Shown here in pieces: positions 6,038 through 9,771 of a stretch of 9,771 bases of DNA (positions are counted from its first letter, which is position 1; every line of letters starts with the position of its first letter). Both the position numbers and the translations under genes were made by a program. Under the pieces are notes generated by a model. The model did no database searches. It saw only the letters and a program-made list of their open reading frames with translations, and was not told the origin of the DNA. Origin of the DNA: Minisyncoccota bacterium. Lineage in GTDB: Bacteria > Patescibacteriota > Minisyncoccia > Moranbacterales > GCA-2747515. The stretch spans positions 1 through 9,771 of the forward strand of contig CALHMM010000054.1 of assembly GCA_938034715.1 (NCBI GenBank), given 5' to 3'.

Positions 6038-6049
6038 GCTAAGTGCCAA
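6023..6049. promoter_or_regulatory. CIRCE element (HrcA operator)
   Basis: TTAGCACTC, nine bases, then AAGTGCCAA. The left arm is a perfect CIRCE half-site (consensus TTAGCACTC-N9-GAGTGCTAA) and the right arm matches 7 of 9. CIRCE is the binding site of the heat-shock repressor HrcA and commonly precedes groES/groEL and hrcA-dnaK operons. Its position over the -35 region of groES supports HrcA control; no hrcA gene is in the window. Confidence 0.9.
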
Positions 6050-6075
6050 TAGTTTCACAAGCTCTCAAAGTTAGT

Positions 6076-7488
6076 TTATTCATTAATCTCAATAGGTATA
6101 TCATCACTAGTCACATCACCTTGTGGAACATATGTACCACGAAGAACAGCTGCTGCTGCATCCATCTGTGGATCTCTTTCAGCATCGAAATCTTCATTTG
6201 TATATTCAATCTTTACATCCGGCTCAACACCGACGTCATCGATCTGTCCACCATTGGGAGTAAGCCATTTAGCAACTGTAATTTTTGCTGCTGTACCTCC
6301 TTTCATTGGAATAAGCTCTTGCACAGACCCTTTTCCAAAACTTGTTTCACCAACAAGAGTTACTGTGCTTGGTAAATGAGCCTGAAGCGCTGCAGCAAAA
6401 ATTTCAGATGCACTTGCACTTCCCTGATTAATGAGAATTACAATTTTCATGTTTGGATCAACGATGCGGTCACCTCGCGTACTCCGAGCATTTTGACTTC
6501 CATTCGCCGCTTGCTCTATGACTGCCACAGTACCTTTTGGTACAAAATACCCCACCATCGCTATAGCTCCATCCAAATATCCTCCAGGATTATTACGCAA
6601 ATCAATAATGACTTCTTTTGCATCATTTTTTACTAAATCACTCAATGCACTTCGGAAAAGTCGCGTTGTTTCACCGCCAAATTGTGAAACTCTGATCGTT
6701 GTTATACCGTCTTCTCTTACTTCTACCGTAACACTCTTGATCTCAATTGTATCGCGCGTCACAGTAATATCACGAGTATCGTTCTCACCTTCACGGAAAA
6801 TTGACAATATCACGTCTGTTCCTTTGTCACCGCGAATACGCTTCACTGCATCTTCAACTGAAATATCCGCGCTGATCTCACCATCAATTTGAATGATCTT
6901 ATCTCCAGCACGAAGACCAGACTTTTGTGCAGGTGATCCATCGAGTGGAGAAATGATCGTTAGAATGCTATCTTCAATCCCAATTTCAGCTCCAATACCT
7001 TCAAATTTACCGCTCAAGTCCTCCGAAAAAGCTTCATTTACCTCAGGATCAAAAAATGTCGTATATGGATCCCCAGTGGCAGCAAACATGCCCTTTATCG
7101 CTCCATAAACCAAAGCTTGAGGATCAAGCGAGCTTCCATCTACATAATTTTCACCCAAAATATCCCAAGCCTTCCAAAATATCCCAAAATCAACACGACC
7201 TCCACTACCAGTGCCATTCACGACAACATCCTTGATGCTACGGTCCTGGGTACCCGAACCAGATCCACCAATAAGATATCCCAAAAGAAAAACTGTTCCC
7301 ACCATAAAAAAATACAGAAGGAATTTACTTGTAAAAAAATCCTTAACAGCTGCATTTGTTTCAGGTTGATATGACTTGTCTTCGTATGCGTTACGATTTC
7401 CATCATATTTGCCAACCGGATTAACAGTTTTATCCTGAGAGTGAGATGTCACATCAGAATTCTCCACACTATCTTTCTCTGCTTCCAT
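6076..7488 (-). CDS. ctpA: S41 C-terminal processing protease with PDZ domain (CtpA/CtpB family)
   Basis: This is a membrane-anchored serine protease of the tail-specific family, which trims or degrades exported proteins from the C-terminus. The 470-aa protein has a polar, disordered, cytoplasmic N-terminus (1-50, rich in Asp/Asn/Ser/Lys), one membrane segment (about 54-74, SKFLLYFFMVGTVFLLGYLI), a Gly/Ser linker, an N-terminal helical part (about 100-150, including DPYTTFFDP), a PDZ domain (about 158-248, GKFEGIGAEIG and SGLRAGDKIIQIDG), and the S41 catalytic core (about 260-430). The catalytic pair is visible: Ser359 in QGSASASEI and Lys386 in SFGKGSVQ, plus LRNNPGGYLDGAI (297-309). The acidic C-terminal tail is about 40 residues. 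The start is ATG 7488, 19 bp after the GT2 gene and without an SD, so it is probably in that operon. groES downstream has its own promoter. The stop is TAA. Confidence 0.95.
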   Translation of the reverse strand: MEAEKDSVENSDVTSHSQDKTVNPVGKYDGNRNAYEDKSYQPETNAAVKDFFTSKFLLYFFMVGTVFLLGYLIGGSGSGTQDRSIKDVVVNGTGSGGRVDFGIFWKAWDILGENYVDGSSLDPQALVYGAIKGMFAATGDPYTTFFDPEVNEAFSEDLSGKFEGIGAEIGIEDSILTIISPLDGSPAQKSGLRAGDKIIQIDGEISADISVEDAVKRIRGDKGTDVILSIFREGENDTRDITVTRDTIEIKSVTVEVREDGITTIRVSQFGGETTRLFRSALSDLVKNDAKEVIIDLRNNPGGYLDGAIAMVGYFVPKGTVAVIEQAANGSQNARSTRGDRIVDPNMKIVILINQGSASASEIFAAALQAHLPSTVTLVGETSFGKGSVQELIPMKGGTAAKITVAKWLTPNGGQIDDVGVEPDVKIEYTNEDFDAERDPQMDAAAAVLRGTYVPQGDVTSDDIPIEINE

Positions 7489-7507
7489 GAAAAAATTTAT
7501 AACATAA

Positions 7508-8338
7508 TTATATTGATCGAACTTCTGGCAACGGTTTAAATGCGTACTTCATAAAATACTTGAGCCCACTTGAAATATGAATCCACGTTAACTTATTAAA
7601 TAAAACATTCACGAAAAATCCTTTTCCAGCACTCCCTTTCCCGTAAAAGTGGAACAGTGAGATATTTGGATTATAATACACCTTAAGGTCATTTTCCCAA
7701 AATCGTCTACACCAATCAACGTCCTCCATATATATGTAAAAACGAGGATCCATCGGTCCAACTTTTTCGATAGCACTGCGCCTAACAAACATTGCACTAC
7801 CGATGATCCAAGGAACTGCATATGGCCTTGTTTCACTTTGTCTACTACGCATTTCAAAAACACTCAGATGTCTCTGCGCAAAAGAAAATCGTGAAAGAAA
7901 CGTTCGCCTGTACAGTATTGTAAGCGGTTTATAAAATGCAAACCTCGTATTCTCCCACCTTCCGTTGAAGTTTTTTTGTGCAGGTCCACACATCCCAACT
8001 CCTCTGTGAGTATCCATGAAATCCTTTAGGCTACCTATCGTACTTTCCTCTAAGATTGTATCAGGATTTAATACAAATACATACTCTCCCACAGCTTCTC
8101 GCAAACATGCATTTACCATTGCGCCAAACCCAACATTCTTTCTATGAGGAATAAAGGTGTACTGCGGAAACTCTTCACGCATAAGCATAATTGTATCAAC
8201 TTCTGTAGCACTGTCAGCGACAACCACCTGGGTCTGTGATTTATCGCTAAATTTCTCAACGGACTGCAAACACAGTCGAAGCATTTCAGGATTTTTATAC
8301 CCCTGAATGGCAATAGTCACTTTTGGTGCTTTTGACAT
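7508..8338 (-). CDS. GT2-family glycosyltransferase (rhamnosyltransferase-like)
   Basis: A cytoplasmic, inverting glycosyltransferase of the GT-A fold that adds a sugar from a nucleotide-sugar donor to a growing surface glycan. With the ATG at 8338 it is 276 aa; a GTG at 8344 adds two residues and has an AGG about 5 nt upstream, so it is a real alternative. In the longer numbering the motifs are VTIAIQGYKN (9-18), VVADSATE (41-48), NVGFGAMVN (70-78), the metal-binding region LNPDT (92-96), GSAMFVRRSAIEKVGPMDPRFYIYMEDVDWCRR (182-214) with the acidic EDVD, and an HF-x-GKGSAG-like loop near 232-241. NVGFG, NPDT and EDVDWC together are typical of WbbL-type rhamnosyltransferases, but the donor sugar cannot be read from sequence. 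There are no membrane spans. It lies between the LCP ligase and the S41 protease. The stop is TAA. Confidence 0.92.
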   Translation of the reverse strand: MSKAPKVTIAIQGYKNPEMLRLCLQSVEKFSDKSQTQVVVADSATEVDTIMLMREEFPQYTFIPHRKNVGFGAMVNACLREAVGEYVFVLNPDTILEESTIGSLKDFMDTHRGVGMCGPAQKNFNGRWENTRFAFYKPLTILYRRTFLSRFSFAQRHLSVFEMRSRQSETRPYAVPWIIGSAMFVRRSAIEKVGPMDPRFYIYMEDVDWCRRFWENDLKVYYNPNISLFHFYGKGSAGKGFFVNVLFNKLTWIHISSGLKYFMKYAFKPLPEVRSI

Positions 8339-8404
8339 ATCCACAATAACCTAAGTGATCTAACACTGACTCAATCAGAATGTTAAACCAGAAAAATTAA
8401 AACT

Positions 8405-9568
8405 CTATTTAAACGACTCAAAAAGTTGATGAATTTGATCATAGCTATCCCCCCTTGGCCTCAATACATAACCGTATTCATCAAGAGATGCGTCGTCTGG
8501 AGCATGCAAAAGTCCCGCTACAGAATCCTCCAAAACAAACTGTGAGGTGTCTTCATCTCCTAGGTCTGTATAGATACCAAACAACTTTTCCAACTCCCAC
8601 AATTCCAAATCATATGAGACATTATCACCAACTATATTGAGAATATCATTCAACTTGGCAAAATCTGTAAGCAAATTCAAATTTCGAACCTTTTTTCTAA
8701 TTTCTGCAACTATCTCTTGTTGTCGTCGAGAACGATCAAAATCACTACTTGTCATACGAGATCGAACATAGCAAAGCGCTTCCTCGCCAGTAAGCGTACT
8801 TTCTCCCGCACTAACTCTAAAAATACCACCACATTCAGGAGCTGAATTTGAACACAGAGGATACTCAGCTGCTATCTGACCATTTTTCTTAAATTTTTTC
8901 TGCGTTTCTCCTGTAGGTATCTTAAACACACCACCTTTATCGCCATCACACACATGGACTTCGTTAAATTGCAGTGGCTCCACAAACTCCTCGCTCAGTG
9001 TAACATCAACACCTCCCAAAGCATCAACAATTTGACTAAATCCTTCAAAATTTACTGACACGCCATAATGAATAGGAGCTCCAACAACATTTGAAAGAGT
9101 ATTTTTCATTGCTTCGATACCGCCACCAAGTTTCTGTCGTTCGCCTTTAAAAAAAGTAGCGTTGATTTTACCCATAGATCCATCAGGCTCCATCACCAGA
9201 AGATCACGCGGGACGGATAGTAATGATATCTTATAGGGTGAAGTGGAAACTTCCGCGTCACCACCTACAGTACCGCTAGTATCATTTTTGATAATACTGA
9301 CTACCATTATAGTGTCAGCCAAAAGCCCTCCACCAGCCACACCAATTCCCCTCATACCCATTACAGCAATATTAATTCTCCCTTCGGCCTCTCCAGCAAG
9401 ACGATCATCAGTACCTGGAATCTTCTTCGTAATAACACTCACTACATTACCACCAGGAACTTTTGAATTTACGAACCACAAAGCAAACCCAAAGAGAGCA
9501 AATATTACTATTACAATGCCCCAACCAATTTTTTTTGTACGCGACAAATTCTGCATTTTTTTTTCCAT
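8405..9568 (-). CDS. LytR-CpsA-Psr (LCP) family cell-wall glycan ligase
   Basis: LCP proteins transfer lipid-linked glycans to the cell wall on the outer face of the membrane. The 387-aa protein has a short basic N-terminus, one membrane segment (about 14-33, IGWGIVIVIFALFGFALWFV) and an extracytoplasmic LCP domain (about 64-295). Motifs are INIAVMGMRG (65-74), ADTIMVVSI (84-92), LSVPRDL (117-123), GKINATF (133-139), DALGGVDV (182-189) and YVRSRMTSSDFDRSRRQQEIV (267-287). The Arg usual in RSDT is Ala here, while the Arg residues of SVPRD and RSRR are kept. Between DALGGVDV and YVRSR an insert carries two similar segments and three of the protein's four Cys (see findings). The C-terminal tail is about 90 residues. 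The start at ATG 9568 is followed by an A9 run; in-frame ATG 9556 is an alternative. No SD. The stop is TAG. Confidence 0.93.
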   Translation of the reverse strand: MEKKMQNLSRTKKIGWGIVIVIFALFGFALWFVNSKVPGGNVVSVITKKIPGTDDRLAGEAEGRINIAVMGMRGIGVAGGGLLADTIMVVSIIKNDTSGTVGGDAEVSTSPYKISLLSVPRDLLVMEPDGSMGKINATFFKGERQKLGGGIEAMKNTLSNVVGAPIHYGVSVNFEGFSQIVDALGGVDVTLSEEFVEPLQFNEVHVCDGDKGGVFKIPTGETQKKFKKNGQIAAEYPLCSNSAPECGGIFRVSAGESTLTGEEALCYVRSRMTSSDFDRSRRQQEIVAEIRKKVRNLNLLTDFAKLNDILNIVGDNVSYDLELWELEKLFGIYTDLGDEDTSQFVLEDSVAGLLHAPDDASLDEYGYVLRPRGDSYDQIHQLFESFK

Positions 9569-9629
9569 GTTTATATGTGATTGAACAACGCTTTTTCAGA
9601 TCACCAGAGTTACGTCCCAAATTAAATTA

Positions 9630-9771
9630 TCATCTATCATCAGAATTTAGCGTATACAATCGCATAAAAGAATCTGCTGATGCGTCCCAACTAAATCTCT
9701 TACGCTCCTGCTCTGCCTGCTTTAAAAGCTCTTTGCGTACTGATTTATCTGTACATACAGTATATAAGACC
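9630..9771 (-). CDS. C-terminal end of a glycosyltransferase, probably GT4 family (partial)
   Basis: Only the last 46 codons lie in the window; the gene enters from the right edge. The reading frame gives VLYTVCTDKSVRKELLKQAE, then a basic stretch, FSWDASADSFMRLYTL and a short polar end. An amphipathic helix with paired basic residues followed by F-S-W-D-x-x-A and a final leucine-rich helix is the usual ending of GT4 (glycosyl transferases group 1) enzymes. The donor and catalytic region are not visible, so the family call is an inference from about 45 residues plus context: it is directly upstream of the LCP and GT2 genes on the same strand, 61 bp from LCP. The stop is TGA followed at once by TAA. 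Confidence 0.75.
   Translation of the reverse strand, partial: VLYTVCTDKSVRKELLKQAEQERKRFSWDASADSFMRLYTLNSDDR

Noticed and set aside
6376..7374. Series of plus-strand ORFs opposite the S41 protease
   Set aside because: They are Ser/Thr/Pro-rich shadow translations of the protease gene; none has a promoter or motif.
7494..7515. TATAAT just before the S41 gene as a separate promoter
   Set aside because: No -35 hexamer lies at 16-18 bp; the nearest TTGCCA is only 13 bp away, and the sequence is AT-rich by nature.
8345..8404. Short inverted repeat (CTGA-N5-TCAG) between the LCP and GT2 genes
   Set aside because: The stem is four pairs with no T-run, too weak to call a terminator or operator.
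1..9771. TGA reassigned to glycine
   Set aside because: All genes read through at full length without a single internal TGA, and glycine is coded by GGN throughout, so the standard code is sufficient.

Overview
The window reads as a chromosomal piece of a small-genome bacterium, most likely a member of the Candidate Phyla Radiation (Patescibacteria). This rests on inference: AT-rich DNA, mostly compact genes, an almost complete lack of Shine-Dalgarno sites, short or divergent versions of housekeeping proteins (an 87-aa GroES, a minimal FtsL), and an LCP enzyme lacking the usual Arg before its Asp-Thr motif. The standard genetic code holds: ten complete genes and two partial ones have no internal TGA. 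No rRNA, tRNA, mobile element or CRISPR array was seen.

Layout. (1) Positions 1-2770, minus strand: the start of a division and cell wall (dcw) cluster in the canonical order mraZ - rsmH - ftsL - ftsI, with ftsI running off the left edge. (2) Positions 2771-3078: a 308-bp divergent intergenic region. It holds a sigma70-type mraZ promoter with three helically phased MraZ boxes, a perfect DnaA-box match, and a weaker promoter candidate for the rightward operon. (3) Positions 3079-5477, plus strand: def - fmt - a membrane-anchored tandem rhodanese-like protein that contains no cysteine. The first two genes formylate initiator Met-tRNA and remove the formyl group from nascent proteins. (4) Positions 5478-5717: a convergent gap with a strong bidirectional intrinsic terminator. 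(5) Positions 5718-6050, minus strand: groES behind a promoter with exact consensus hexamers, overlapped by a CIRCE (HrcA) operator. (6) Positions 6076-9771, minus strand: an envelope cluster. In transcription order it has the end of a GT4-type glycosyltransferase, an LCP (LytR-CpsA-Psr) ligase, a GT2 glycosyltransferase and an S41 C-terminal processing protease with a PDZ domain.

The two minus-strand groups make and divide the envelope: FtsL/FtsI at the septum, glycosyltransferases plus LCP for building a surface glycan and attaching it to the wall, and the S41 protease for processing exported proteins.

Nothing here is a clearly new multi-gene system. The points most worth a second look are the mraZ operator geometry, a strong SD placed 37 nt upstream of rsmH but separated from it by a potential hairpin, the cysteine-free double rhodanese, the altered GroES mobile loop, an internal near-repeat with extra cysteines in the LCP protein, and the avoidance of TGA stops.
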